From NCBI GenBank assembly GCA_947487205.1, contig CANKVU010000009.1:62001-126000 (forward strand): a stretch of 64,000 nt of DNA. Direction: 5' to 3'. Below the pieces are notes generated by a model. It had not been told where the DNA came from and did no database searches. It saw only the letters and a list, made by a program, of their open reading frames with translations. Made by a program: the position numbers and the translations under genes. Positions 1 to 8,997 of this stretch are shown one piece after another; position 1 is the first letter of the stretch; each line of letters starts with the position of its first letter. The stretch is from an uncultured Paracoccaceae bacterium. Lineage in GTDB: Bacteria > Pseudomonadota > Alphaproteobacteria > Rhodobacterales > Rhodobacteraceae.

Positions 1-1
1 C

Positions 2-334
2 ATGCTGATCCGCGACGGCGCGACGCTGGTCCGGGGGCCGGGCGACGTGCTGGAGAGCCTGGCCATCGCGGCCCCCGCGCCCCGTCCCAAAGCACCCGAC
101 GCCGCCCGCGCCGGTGCGCCGCCGCCGCCCCCGCCGCATGCGCCGGCGCGCGATCCCGGGCCGCTCGACCGGCTGATCCTCGACCGTCTGGGCCCCGCGC
201 CCACGGCCGAGGACCAGCTCATCCGCGACGTGGGGCGCCCCGCCGGGGAGGTCGCCCAGGCGCTGACCCTGCTCGAGATCGACGGCCGCGTCGCGCGGCA
301 GCCCGGCGGCCTGCTCTGCCGGCTCGGCGGATGA
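2..334 (+). CDS. dprA: DNA-processing protein DprA (Smf), C-terminal end only
   Basis: Only the last 110 codons are present; the gene begins before the window, and the ATG at base 2 is internal. DprA loads RecA onto incoming single-stranded DNA during transformation. What remains is the end of the Rossmann-like domain (LIRDGATLV then DVLESL, the usual close of the DprA fold), a Pro/Ala-rich linker at about residues 23-50, and a winged-helix tail from about residue 53 (LDRLILDRLGPAPTAEDQLIRD...). The tail matches the DprA winged-helix domain found in many alphaproteobacteria. It lies directly before topA, a common dprA-topA order. Identification rests on this fragment and the synteny. Confidence 0.85.
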   Translation: MLIRDGATLVRGPGDVLESLAIAAPAPRPKAPDAARAGAPPPPPPHAPARDPGPLDRLILDRLGPAPTAEDQLIRDVGRPAGEVAQALTLLEIDGRVARQPGGLLCRLGG

Positions 335-353
335 GATCGCCGACGCGCCCCGA

Positions 354-384
354 TTGACAAGCCCGGCCGTCCCGACACATCTAG
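354..384 (+). promoter_or_regulatory. candidate topA promoter
   Basis: A perfect TTGACA (354-359) is followed after 17-18 bases by a weak -10 (around CATCTAG, 378-384). It lies 34 bases upstream of the topA ATG, in the only gap between dprA and topA. Assigned by eye only. Confidence 0.35.
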
Positions 385-417
385 CCCGGTCCGCCCGAAC
401 CCATCCGAAGGGACAGC

Positions 418-3180
418 ATGCCGGTCGTCGTCGTCGAATCCCCCGCCAAGGCCAAGACAATCAACAAGTATCTGGGCGACGACTATACCGTCCTCGCCTC
501 TTACGGGCATGTTCGCGACCTGCCGGCGAAGGACGGGTCGGTCGATCCCGATAACGAGTTCGCGATGGAATGGGAGGTCGCCGCCGACAGCAAGAAGCAC
601 GTCAAGGCGATCGCCGACGCGCTGAAGGACGACAATGCCCTGATCCTCGCCACCGACCCCGACCGCGAGGGGGAGGCGATCTCGTGGCACCTCGAGGAGA
701 CGCTGAGGAAGCGCAAGGCGATCAGGAAGGACACCGAGGTGAGCCGGGTGGTCTTCAACGCGATCACCAAGTCGGCGGTGACCGAGGCGATGAAGTCGCC
801 GCGCCAGGTCGATGCGCCGCTGGTGGAGGCCTATCTGGCGCGCCGCGCGCTCGATTACCTGGTGGGGTTCAACCTGTCGCCGGTCCTGTGGCGCAAGCTG
901 CCGGGCGCGAAATCCGCCGGGCGGGTGCAATCGGTCTGCCTGCGCCTCATCGTCGAGCGCGAGATGGAGATCGAGGCGTTCCGGCCGCGCGAATACTGGT
1001 CGGTCAAGGCGCGGCTGGAGACGCCGCGCGGCCAGACCTTCGAGGCGCGGCTGACCACGCTCGGGGGCAAGAAGCTCGACCGCTACGACCTGGAGAACGC
1101 CACCCAGGCCGAGATGGCCGTGCAGGCGGTGTCGTCGCGCGCCCTGACGGTGGCGAGCGTCGAGGCCAAGCCCGGCACCCGCAACCCCGCGCCGCCCTTC
1201 ATGACCTCGACGCTCCAGCAGGAGGCCAGCCGCAAGTTCGGGATGGGCGCGCGGCAGGCCATGTCCACCGCCCAGCGCCTCTACGAGGCCGGGCACATCA
1301 CCTATATGCGGACCGACGGCATCGACATGGCGCCCGAGGCGGTGCACGCGGCGCGCGACGCGATCAAGGACCGCTACGGCGCCGATTACGTCCCGAAATC
1401 GCCGCGGATGTACAAGAACAAGGCCAAGAACGCGCAGGAGGCGCATGAATGCATCCGGCCCACGGAAATGGGCAAGGATGCCGCGGCGCTCAGGATCTCG
1501 GACCCCGACCAGCGCAAGCTCTACGACCTGATCTGGAAGCGCACGATGGCCTCGCAGATGGAGGGCGCGCGGCTGGAGCGCACCACGGTCGAGATCCGCT
1601 CCGACGACGGCCAGGTGGGCCTGCGCGCGACCGGGCAGGTCGTCCTGTTCGACGGGTTCATCCGCGTCTACGAGGAGGGGCGCGACGAGCCTTCGGGCGA
1701 CGACGACGACGCCCGCCTGCCCCAGATCGCCGAGGGCGACCGGGCGGCCTTCGCCCGCGACGGGCTGCGCGACGAGCACCGCCGCGCCGAGGTGGCGCAG
1801 ATCTCGGAGGACGGCGCGGTGCTGGGGCTGCAGCATCACACCCAGCCGCCGCCGCGCTATACCGAGGCGACCCTGGTCAAGCGCATGGAGGAGCTGGGGA
1901 TCGGCCGCCCCTCCACCTATGCCTCCATCGTGACCACGATCCAGGACCGCGAATACGTCCGCAAGGACAAGAACCGCCTGATCCCCGAGGACAAGGGGCG
2001 GCTGGTGACCGCGTTCCTGGAGAACTATTTCCGCCGCTACGTCGATTACGGCTTCACCGCCGACCTGGAGCAGGATCTGGACCACGTCTCGGCGGGCGAC
2101 GAGGACTGGAAGCACCTGCTGGCGCGGTTCTGGCGCGACTTCTCGGCCGCCGTGGACGAGACGTCGGAGCTGCGGATCACCGACGTCCTGGAGAAGATCA
2201 ACGAGGTGCTGGAGCCGCACCTCTTCCCGCCGAAGGAGGACGGGTCCGACCCGCGGCTCTGCCCCAATTGCGAGAAGGGGCGGCTGTCGATGCGGACGGC
2301 GCGGTCCGGCGGGGCCTTCATCGGCTGCTCGAACTATCCCGAATGCCGCTTCACCCGCCCCTTCGGCCCGCCGGTCGAGGGCGAGGAGGCGCCGGCGATC
2401 CCGCCCGAGGGCAAGCTCCTGGGCGAGGATCAGGGCGATCCGATCTGGCTCCATGACGGGCGGTTCGGGCCTTATGTCCAGCGCGGCGAGGTGACGGAAG
2501 AGAACAAGAAGCCGCCCCGCCAGAGCGTGCCGCGCGACTGGCCGCTCGAGGGCGTGGACCTGCAGAAGGCCCTTCTGCTGCTGAACCTGCCGCGCAAGGT
2601 GGGCGATCATCCCGAGGACCAGGTGCCGATCTGGGCCACGATCGGACGCTACGGCCCCTATCTCAAGCACGCCGAGGAGCCCGCCCAGCGCGGCGGCAAG
2701 ACGGCGCCGCTGCCGGGGATCGACGACGTGTTCTCGATCGGGATGAACCATGCCGTCGAGCTGCTGGCGCAGAAGGCGTCGCGCGGCCGGGGCCAGGCGG
2801 CCAAGGCGCTGAAGGAACTGGGCGAGCATCCCGAGCGGGGCGGGCCCGTCAACATCATGGAGGGGCGGTACGGCCCCTACGTCAAGTGGGACAAGGTCAA
2901 TGCCACGATCCCCAAGGGGACCGACCCGCAGGAGCTGACGATGGAACGCGCCGTCGAGCTCATCACCGAGCGCGAGGCCAAGTCGGGCAAGAAGACCGCG
3001 GCGAAGAAGGCGCCCGCCAAGAAGGCCGCGCCCGCCAAGACGGGGGCCAAGAAGACATCGGCCAAGAAGGCGCCCGCGGCGAAGACGGCGAAGGCGGCCA
3101 AGTCCGGCGGGGCGGCGAAGACGACGGCGCGGAAATCCGCGGCCGGCTCGTCCGGGAAGGGCGCCGAACAGCCGGAATGA
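418..3180 (+). CDS. topA: DNA topoisomerase I (type IA)
   Basis: Relaxes negatively supercoiled DNA by transient single-strand cleavage. At 920 residues it is full length for alphaproteobacteria. The N-terminal Toprim domain has the metal-binding TDPDREGE motif at residues 79-86. The cleavage tyrosine lies in ITYMRTDG (about Tyr296). A single four-cysteine zinc ribbon begins at about Cys615 (CPNC...CSNYPEC) and is followed by degenerate C-terminal TopA repeats (GRYGPY and GRFGPY motifs). The last 70 or so residues are a Lys/Ala-rich tail of AKKAPAKK type, probably a non-specific DNA-binding extension. The ATG follows GAAGGGA. Confidence 0.97.
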   Translation: MPVVVVESPAKAKTINKYLGDDYTVLASYGHVRDLPAKDGSVDPDNEFAMEWEVAADSKKHVKAIADALKDDNALILATDPDREGEAISWHLEETLRKRKAIRKDTEVSRVVFNAITKSAVTEAMKSPRQVDAPLVEAYLARRALDYLVGFNLSPVLWRKLPGAKSAGRVQSVCLRLIVEREMEIEAFRPREYWSVKARLETPRGQTFEARLTTLGGKKLDRYDLENATQAEMAVQAVSSRALTVASVEAKPGTRNPAPPFMTSTLQQEASRKFGMGARQAMSTAQRLYEAGHITYMRTDGIDMAPEAVHAARDAIKDRYGADYVPKSPRMYKNKAKNAQEAHECIRPTEMGKDAAALRISDPDQRKLYDLIWKRTMASQMEGARLERTTVEIRSDDGQVGLRATGQVVLFDGFIRVYEEGRDEPSGDDDDARLPQIAEGDRAAFARDGLRDEHRRAEVAQISEDGAVLGLQHHTQPPPRYTEATLVKRMEELGIGRPSTYASIVTTIQDREYVRKDKNRLIPEDKGRLVTAFLENYFRRYVDYGFTADLEQDLDHVSAGDEDWKHLLARFWRDFSAAVDETSELRITDVLEKINEVLEPHLFPPKEDGSDPRLCPNCEKGRLSMRTARSGGAFIGCSNYPECRFTRPFGPPVEGEEAPAIPPEGKLLGEDQGDPIWLHDGRFGPYVQRGEVTEENKKPPRQSVPRDWPLEGVDLQKALLLLNLPRKVGDHPEDQVPIWATIGRYGPYLKHAEEPAQRGGKTAPLPGIDDVFSIGMNHAVELLAQKASRGRGQAAKALKELGEHPERGGPVNIMEGRYGPYVKWDKVNATIPKGTDPQELTMERAVELITEREAKSGKKTAAKKAPAKKAAPAKTGAKKTSAKKAPAAKTAKAAKSGGAAKTTARKSAAGSSGKGAEQPE

Positions 3181-3596
3181 GCGCGCGGCGCGAGGTCATT
3201 CTCCGCAACATCCTCGTGACGCGGCTACTCGAGGCGGGGCGGACCGTCGTCCCCCCGTCCTCGACGAGGGGATCGACATGATCGCCCCCCATGCCGGTCG
3301 GCGCCGGATGCGCCGCATTCGACGGGTAGGCCGCCGGTCCCTCGGGCGCAGGTATATCGGCCGCGACATCCCGATCTCCTTCCCCGCGGCGCGGGACTGG
3401 TCCATGGTTCCCCACGACGCGATGCGGGGCCGGCCCGGGATCGGCGCCTTCCTGCGATCCGGATCCTGGGTCGACGGGGGGCCTGTTCCACCGCGCGGCC
3501 CTCGGCCGTGTTGCGCGAGAGGCTGCGGCCGCATCGGCTCGACGCGCCCGGGGCCGAGGCCGCGCGGGCGGGACCGCAGGACGACGGCGCGCGTTG
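3177..3596 (+). pseudogene. decayed small gene, possible PD-(D/E)XK nuclease-like remnant
   Basis: The 470 bases between topA and scoA hold no clean gene, but a broken one can be traced. An ATG overlaps the topA stop (ATGA) and opens RREVILRNILVTRLLEAG. Stepping one frame at a run of six C (3251-3256) continues as VLDEGIDMIA. That frame stays open to about SWVDGG, and a second step at a run of six G (3476-3481) gives STARPSAVLRERLRPHRL, ending at TGA 3594-3596. The pattern (RLLEAG...DEGID near the start, a Trp and a PS..L...L.P.R tail) resembles small PD-(D/E)XK-type proteins, but that is inference. Both shifts sit at homopolymers, so sequencing error is possible. Confidence 0.35.
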
Positions 3597-3624
3597 ACAC
3601 GTCCCCGCGCCGAAGCGGATAGAG
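3594..3624 (+). promoter_or_regulatory. candidate scoAB promoter
   Basis: TTGACA (3594-3599), an 18-base spacer and GATAGA (3618-3623) lie 28 bases before the scoA ATG. A strong AAGGGAG ribosome-binding site follows at 3638-3644. The -35 overlaps the stop of the broken upstream gene. Confidence 0.45.
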
Positions 3625-3651
3625 ACCGGGAACGACAAGGGAGAGCTGCCC

Positions 3652-4356
3652 ATGCAGAAGATCTACGACGACGCCGACGCCGCGCTCGACGGCCTCTTGC
3701 GGGACGACATGCTGATCGCCGCGGGGGGATTCGGGCTGTGCGGAATTCCCGAATTGCTGCTGGCCGCGATCGAACGCTCGAAGGTGGGCGGGCTGACCTT
3801 CGCCTCCAACAACGCGGGCGTGGACGATTTCGGCATCGGCATCCTGCTGGCCTCGCGCCAGGTGAAGAAGATGATGTCGTCCTATGTGGGCGAGAACGCC
3901 GAGTTCATGCGGCAATTCATCGAGGGCGAGCTGGAGGTCGAGTTCAACCCGCAAGGGACGCTGGCCGAGCGGATGCGCGCCGGCGGCGCCGGCATCGCGG
4001 GCTTCTACACCAAGACCGGCGTCGGCACGCAGATCGCCGAGGGCAAGGAGACCAAGGAGTTCGACGGCGAGACCTATGTCCTGGAGCGCGGGATCAAGGC
4101 CGACCTCGCCATCGTCAAGGCGTGGAAGGCCGACGAGACCGGCAACCTCGTCTTTCGCAAGACGGCGCGGAACTTCAACGTGCCGGCGGCGATGTGCGGC
4201 AAGACCTGCGTCGTCGAGGTGGAGGAGATCGTGCCCACCGGCAGCCTCGACCCCGACCAGATCCACCTGCCCGGCGTCTTCGTCCATCGCCTGATCCAGG
4301 GCGAGCACGAGAAGCGCATCGAGAAGACGACCACCCGCAAGAAGGAGGAGGCGTGA
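3652..4356 (+). CDS. scoA: succinyl-CoA:3-ketoacid CoA-transferase subunit A
   Basis: Alpha subunit (234 residues) of the family I CoA-transferase that activates acetoacetate with succinyl-CoA, feeding ketone bodies or PHB breakdown products to acetyl-CoA. It shows the family I subunit A features: GGFGLCGIPE near residues 24-33, SNNAGVDDFGIG, and GIAGFYTKTGVGT. The length is typical. Its stop overlaps the scoB start by one base (TGATG), so the two are translationally coupled. AAGGGAG lies 7 bases before the ATG. Confidence 0.95.
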   Translation: MQKIYDDADAALDGLLRDDMLIAAGGFGLCGIPELLLAAIERSKVGGLTFASNNAGVDDFGIGILLASRQVKKMMSSYVGENAEFMRQFIEGELEVEFNPQGTLAERMRAGGAGIAGFYTKTGVGTQIAEGKETKEFDGETYVLERGIKADLAIVKAWKADETGNLVFRKTARNFNVPAAMCGKTCVVEVEEIVPTGSLDPDQIHLPGVFVHRLIQGEHEKRIEKTTTRKKEEA

Positions 4357-4982
4357 TGCCCTGGGAGCGCGAACAGATGGCCGAACGGGCCGCGCAGGAG
4401 CTTGAGGACGGCACCTACGTCAATCTCGGCATCGGCATCCCGACGCTGGTGGCCAATTACATCGGCGACAAGGACATCACCCTGCAATCCGAGAACGGCA
4501 TGCTGGGCATGGGCCCCTTCCCCTACGAGGGCGAGGAGGATCCCGACCTCATCAACGCGGGCAAGCAGACGATCACCGAACTGCCCCGCACCGCCTATTT
4601 CGACAGCGCGACCTCGTTCGCGATGATTCGCGGCGGCAAGATCGCCTGCGCGATCCTGGGCGCGATGGAGGTGGCCGAGAACGGCGACCTGGCCAACTGG
4701 ATGATCCCCGGCAAGCTGGTGAAGGGCATGGGCGGGGCCATGGACCTCGTCGCCGGGGTGCAGAAGGTCGTGGTGGTGATGGACCACCAGAACAAGAAGG
4801 GCGAATCGAAGCTGCTGAAGGAATGCACGCTGCCGCTGACCGGCACCGGGGTGGTGAACCGGATCATCACCAATCTGGGCGTGCTCGACGTGGTCGAGGG
4901 CGGGCTGAAGATCGTCGAGACGGCGCCCGGCGTCACCGAGGAGCAGATCCGCGAGGCGACCGAGGCGACGATCGTCAATTGA
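4356..4982 (+). CDS. scoB: succinyl-CoA:3-ketoacid CoA-transferase subunit B
   Basis: Beta subunit, 208 residues. It carries the catalytic glutamate in LQSENGMLGMGP (Glu46), which forms the glutamyl-CoA thioester, and the GIGIPTLVANY motif just before it. The start was chosen at the ATG that overlaps the scoA TGA (MPWEREQMAERAAQEL), which matches the usual N-terminus; the open frame extends far upstream inside scoA only because of the high G+C. It works with ScoA as a heterotetramer in ketone body use. Confidence 0.95.
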   Translation: MPWEREQMAERAAQELEDGTYVNLGIGIPTLVANYIGDKDITLQSENGMLGMGPFPYEGEEDPDLINAGKQTITELPRTAYFDSATSFAMIRGGKIACAILGAMEVAENGDLANWMIPGKLVKGMGGAMDLVAGVQKVVVVMDHQNKKGESKLLKECTLPLTGTGVVNRIITNLGVLDVVEGGLKIVETAPGVTEEQIREATEATIVN

Positions 4983-4991
4983 CCCCGCTTC

Positions 4992-5015
4992 CCGGGGCGG
5001 CTCAGCCCGCCCCGG
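4992..5015. terminator. hairpin between convergent scoB and the lytic transglycosylase
   Basis: CCGGGGCGG (4992-5000), a six-base loop, then CCGCCCCGG (5007-5015): a perfect 9-bp stem starting 10 bases after the scoB stop and reaching into the last codons of the convergent gene. There is no T-run, so it is only a candidate terminator. Confidence 0.4.
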
Positions 5016-5811
5016 CCATCCGCTCGCCCACGAAGACGCAGCCGTCGCTGGCCAGGAGCGGCGGCGTCGCGCAGAGCCCGCGGGCGATGCGGTAGGCGGC
5101 CAGGACCTTGGGCACGTAGCCGCGCGTCTCGGCGAAGGGGGGGACGCCGCCATGGCTGTCCACCGCCCCCTCGCCCGCATTGTAGCCCGCGAGCGCCAGG
5201 ACCGGGTCCTCGCCGAAGCGGCGCATCAGCCAGTCCAGATAGGCGACCCCGCCCCGGATGTTCTGGGATGGCGACAGGCTGTCCGCGACGCCGAACCGCC
5301 GCGCCGTCGCCGGCATCAGCTGCATCAGCCCCTCGGCGCCGGCCGGCGAGACCGCCCCGCTCCGCCCGCCCGATTCGACGGCGATGACGGCCAGGACCAG
5401 GGCCGGCGAGACCCGCGTGCCGACCGTGGCGCGCAGGATCTCGGCGCCGTGGCGGTCGGCGATCCGCTGGAGACCGGCGAGCCGCGGGGCCGCCGCCCCC
5501 GTCGCCGAAAGGGCCGACAGCGCCGCGGACAGCCCGCCCGGCCCGGACCCGGCGGGAGACACCGCATCCCAGAACGCGCCCCCCGCATGGCCGGGCCGGG
5601 CGGGCTCGGCCGGGGGCGCGGCGAGCGGCGCGGACGGGGGCGGATCGGGGGGCGCGAGCGCGCGGGCCTGCTCGGCCGGGTCGATCTGAACCAGCGAGAT
5701 CCGCGCCCCCGGCTCCGGCGCGGGGACGCGCCGGAACGTGAAGTCGCGATCCGCCGCGGCCGCGGGCAAGGCCCAGGCGATGGCGGCGAGAAGGAGGGCG
5801 GGGCGTCTCAT
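5002..5811 (-). CDS. lytic murein transglycosylase, SLT domain
   Basis: Cleaves the MurNAc-GlcNAc bond of peptidoglycan. The start was placed at the ATG that opens a Sec signal peptide (MRRPALLLAAIAWALPAAAA), not at an upstream ATG that would bury it. A Pro/Ala-rich linker runs to about residue 105. The Slt70-like domain (about 110-245) has the catalytic Glu146 in AVESGG, then GAEGLMQLMPATA and AGYNAGEGAV, all hallmarks of family 1 lytic transglycosylases. It stands alone and convergent with scoB. Its position next to the tad locus suggests, but does not prove, a role in opening the wall for the pilus apparatus. Confidence 0.9.
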   Translation of the reverse strand: MRRPALLLAAIAWALPAAAADRDFTFRRVPAPEPGARISLVQIDPAEQARALAPPDPPPSAPLAAPPAEPARPGHAGGAFWDAVSPAGSGPGGLSAALSALSATGAAAPRLAGLQRIADRHGAEILRATVGTRVSPALVLAVIAVESGGRSGAVSPAGAEGLMQLMPATARRFGVADSLSPSQNIRGGVAYLDWLMRRFGEDPVLALAGYNAGEGAVDSHGGVPPFAETRGYVPKVLAAYRIARGLCATPPLLASDGCVFVGERMAGAG

Positions 5812-6014
5812 CCCCCCATACCCTGCCCGCCGCGCCCCGCCCCGCAAGGCGATCCGCACGGGCGGCCGGGGATCGGGGGCCGAGTGTCGCGCCCGGGCCG
5901 CAGGGGGGGGCGATAGGGGGGCGATTTTTTTCCGTTTGCCTCAAAGCTGCCTAAAAGTCGCGGCATATTGGAACGACCGGGCCGCTGCGGCCCGCATCGC
6001 AGGAGGCCAGGCCG

Positions 6015-6203
6015 ATGACCCAATCCGATGCCGAGCGGATCGACCGCCGCCGCAGGCCGGGCGCCGTGGTGATCGATCCGGCGCTGGCCCTGGCGGCGGT
6101 GCTGGGCCTGTCCGTGGCGGTGCTCGTGACCGTGCCGGCCGGCCATTCCGAGGCGGCCTCTCCCCGGCTGGCGGAGACGGCGGTCGGCGCGTCCTTTCCC
6201 TGA
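6015..6203 (+). CDS. small single-span protein, possible second pilin-like gene of the tad locus
   Basis: A 62-residue protein with an AGGAGG site 9 bases before the ATG. It has a charged N-terminus (IDRRRRPG) and one hydrophobic segment. The segment IDPALALAAVLGLSVAVL aligns without gaps with VDWVALTAACLGLGVAVL of the Flp-like pilin encoded 120 bases downstream, sharing D, AA, LGL and VAVL. That suggests a diverged pilin paralogue, but the prepilin cleavage site is not clear (PGAVVIDP). No family assignment is certain. Confidence 0.55.
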   Translation: MTQSDAERIDRRRRPGAVVIDPALALAAVLGLSVAVLVTVPAGHSEAASPRLAETAVGASFP

Positions 6204-6322
6204 GAGGCCGGAAAAACGCCCGGGGCGCGCCCCGGTCCCGCCGGAATCCCCCGCATGGTGCGCGACCATCCGGGCCCGAACCCTTGGCCCGGCCATGCTG
6301 CCACACCAAGGAGTTCCCGCGC

Positions 6323-6553
6323 ATGCCATTCCTCAAGATGCTCGAAACCTTCCGCAAGGACGACGACGGTGCGATGACCGTCGACTGGGTGGCGCTGACC
6401 GCCGCCTGCCTCGGCCTGGGCGTCGCCGTCCTGGCCGCCATTTCCGGCGGCGCGGACGATGTCAGCGGCCGGATCGCGCAACAAGTGAAGGACACTTCCG
6501 TCACGCCCTCGTTCGACAGCGCGGACGACAGGTCGGCCCCGACCACGCCGTAA
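6323..6553 (+). CDS. Flp-family type IVb pilin-like protein
   Basis: 76 residues, of the type found at the head of Rhodobacteraceae tad loci. A short charged leader (FRKDDDG) precedes A-M-T-V-D-W and a hydrophobic helix to about residue 42. Tad prepilin peptidase would be expected to cut after the Gly, leaving Asp-Trp where canonical Flp has Glu-Tyr at +5/+6. The C-terminal tail (about 30 residues) is longer than in minimal Flp. An AAGGAG site lies at 6307-6312. Since the locus peptidase is broken, this pilin may not be matured unless another peptidase exists. Confidence 0.75.
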   Translation: MPFLKMLETFRKDDDGAMTVDWVALTAACLGLGVAVLAAISGGADDVSGRIAQQVKDTSVTPSFDSADDRSAPTTP

Positions 6554-6650
6554 TGGCGCGTTCCCACCCCGGGCATCCGGCACCGTGCCGGGTGCCCGGC
6601 CCGCCGCCCCGGCGGCGGACCCGGCCCCAACCCCCTCGGGAGGTTTGCCC

Positions 6651-7477
6651 ATGCGCCTCGTCTTCGTCGCCGTGGTGATCGCGGGCCTCGGGCTGTCGGG
6701 CGGCGCCGTCCTGATGGCGCGCGACTGGCTCGCTACCCAGGCCGAGGCCGCGCAGGCGCCGGACATCCCGCTGACCCGGGTCGTGGTCGTCGCCCGCGAC
6801 GTGGCCTATGGCGAGGCGCTGTCGAAGGACGACCTGAAATTCGCCATGCTGCCCACCGAGGTGCTGCCCGCCGGCACCTTCTCGACCGCCGAGGAGCTGT
6901 TTTCGATGGGACTCGACATGGCGCGCTCGGTGCTGCGCGCGATGGCGCGGAACGAGCCCGTCCCGGCGCCCGAGGTGACGCAGCCGGGCGTCGATGCGGG
7001 CGTCGCGGCGCGGCTCGCCGAGGGGCTGCGGGCCTTCGCGATCGGCGTCGACGTGGCCTCGGGCGTGTCGGGCTTCCGGCGACCGAACGACCGCGTCGCC
7101 ATTTTCTGGACCGGCACGCTGCCGGGGCGGAAGAAGGACGTCACCACGCTCATCGACACCAATGTCCGCATCGTCGCGTCCACCAATCCGCCGACGAGGA
7201 GCGCAGCGGCGCCGTGGTCGCCCGCACGATCCCGGTCGAGGCGACGCCGCGCCAGGTCGCGGCCTTCGCCCGGGCGCGATCCTCGGGCCGGCTGTCCCTT
7301 GCCCCGGTGGGCGTGCTCGACCGCAGCGTGTCCGAAGCCGTGGAGATCGACCGGAGCGACCTCCCGGGGCCCGTCGACGAGGTGCGGGCCGACCCGCCGC
7401 CGAAATCGACGACCTGCCCGGTGCGGACCCGGCGCGGCAACGAGGTCGCGACGGCGGAGATCCCCTGCACGGACTAG
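6651..7477 (+). pseudogene. cpaB: Flp pilus assembly protein CpaB/RcpC, frameshifted
   Basis: CpaB/RcpC is the periplasmic SAF-domain partner of the Tad secretin. The ATG (GGGAGG 7 bases upstream) opens a signal anchor and a normal first 180 or so residues (TRVVVVARDVAYGEAL SAF motif; GFRRPNDRVAIFW). After DTNVRIVA (about 7183) the frame is lost. The homologous continuation ADEERSGAVVARTIPVEA is read one frame over, to a TAG at 7475-7477. A one-base deletion near 7186-7190 explains it. Without correction the frame runs to 7514 with unrelated sequence. The C-terminal half after the shift is well preserved, so the event looks recent, or it is a sequencing error. Confidence 0.8.
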
Positions 7478-7609
7478 CCCCGGGTGTGTCCCCGGGGATA
7501 CAATTTTGGGTTGAACGGCCGGCGGCGTTGCCAACCGCGCGGCGCCCCCGCATCCTGCCCCCCGGACACGCGGGCGACCGCGGCCCGTGTCCGCACCAGG
7601 CGGGATCGC

Positions 7610-8992
7610 ATGCTGTTCGACGGAATCCTGAAGGCCACGGCCCTCGCGCTCGCCCTCGCCGGGGGGCCGGCGGCGGCGCAATCGCTGCGCCTGGTCGAGG
7701 CCGGCGCGTCGGCGGCGCTGCGGATCGCGATGAACCGCGCGGTGGTCATGGAAAGCGACACGCCCTTCGCCGAGCTGTCCATCGCCAACCCGGCCATCGC
7801 CGACATCTCCACCCTGTCCGACAGCACGGTCTACGTGCTCGGCAAGACGCCGGGGCGGACCACGCTGACCCTGCTCGACGCCGAGGGCCGGCTCATCACC
7901 AGCGTGGAGGTGCAGGTCGCCCCCGACCTGGCCGAGTTCAAGGAACGGCTGCGCCAGATCCTGCCGGGCGAGCCCGTGGAGGTGCGGACGGCGAATGACG
8001 GCATCGTCCTGTCGGGAACCGTGTCCGATATCGGCGCCCTCGACAGCGCGCTGGAACTGGCCGAACGCTATGCGCCCGGGCGCGTGTCGAACCTGATGAA
8101 TGTCGGCGGCACCCAGCAGGTCACGCTCAAGGTCCGCTTCGCCGAGATGAGCCGCTCGGTCAGCAAGCGGCTCAGCACCTCGCTGGCGCTCGGCGGCGAG
8201 GACGTGCGGGGCGAGACCGGCACCTACCTTGCCGGCGGCAACGGGATCGGCCAGCCGATCGGCGTCTCGGGCGACAGCCAGGGCGCCTTCGCGCTGGGGT
8301 TCGGGGCCAATTCGCTGCGCTTCGAGATCCTGCTCGAGGCGCTCGAGAGCAAGGGCGTGGTCCGCACCCTGTCCGAGCCGAACCTGACCGCCCTGTCGGG
8401 GCAGGAGGCGAACTTCCTCGCCGGGGGGGAATACCCGATCCCGGTCCAGAACGGGGAGGACGGGTTCGCGGTGGAATACAAGCCCTTCGGGGTGGAGCTG
8501 AACTTCGTCCCGCGCGTCGTCGGCGACGGGCGGATCAACGTCGAACTGAACGCCGCCGTCTCGAGCATCGACACCTCCGTCGGGATCACGCAGGCGGGGT
8601 TCGCCGTGAACGGCTTCTCGCGGCGCGAGGCCACCACCACGGTCGAGATGCGCGACGGCGAGAGCTTCGCCATCGCGGGATTGCTGCAGGACGATTTTCG
8701 CGACCTGGCCGGGCAGGTTCCGTGGCTGGGGGACATCCCCGTGCTGGGCACCCTGTTCCGATCCGCCGATTACGAGCGCGCCCAGACGGAACTGGTGATC
8801 ATCGTGACCGCGCACCTCGTCTCGCCGCTCCGGGGCGAGGCCCTGGTGCTGCCCACCGACCGGCTGACGCCGCCCTCGGAACGCGAGCTTTTCCTTTACG
8901 GCAACGTGGCGGGCGGCGCGCGCCTGCCCGGCGCGGCCGGAGAGATCGCGCGGCAGGACTTCCCCGGCTCCTACGGCTACGTGATGGATTAG
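7610..8992 (+). CDS. cpaC: Tad/Flp pilus outer-membrane secretin CpaC/RcpA
   Basis: Forms the outer-membrane channel for the Flp pilus. 460 residues from an ATG that gives a proper signal peptide (cleavage about AAAQ/SLRL). It has an N-terminal pilus-assembly domain (about 25-100; [26 protein letters not shown]), a BON-like region (about 105-165) and a secretin domain (about 225-425) with [26 protein letters not shown] and the [16 protein letters not shown] signature. The frame is intact, unlike several neighbours. The start is preceded by CGGGAT rather than a strong ribosome-binding site. Confidence 0.92.
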   Translation: MLFDGILKATALALALAGGPAAAQSLRLVEAGASAALRIAMNRAVVMESDTPFAELSIANPAIADISTLSDSTVYVLGKTPGRTTLTLLDAEGRLITSVEVQVAPDLAEFKERLRQILPGEPVEVRTANDGIVLSGTVSDIGALDSALELAERYAPGRVSNLMNVGGTQQVTLKVRFAEMSRSVSKRLSTSLALGGEDVRGETGTYLAGGNGIGQPIGVSGDSQGAFALGFGANSLRFEILLEALESKGVVRTLSEPNLTALSGQEANFLAGGEYPIPVQNGEDGFAVEYKPFGVELNFVPRVVGDGRINVELNAAVSSIDTSVGITQAGFAVNGFSRREATTTVEMRDGESFAIAGLLQDDFRDLAGQVPWLGDIPVLGTLFRSADYERAQTELVIIVTAHLVSPLRGEALVLPTDRLTPPSERELFLYGNVAGGARLPGAAGEIARQDFPGSYGYVMD

Positions 8993-8997
8993 CGGCG

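Noticed and set aside
3278-3622. 114-codon plus-strand frame after topA as a gene of its own
   Set aside because: It has no ribosome-binding site and an Arg-rich translation; it makes more sense as the middle piece of a frameshifted remnant.
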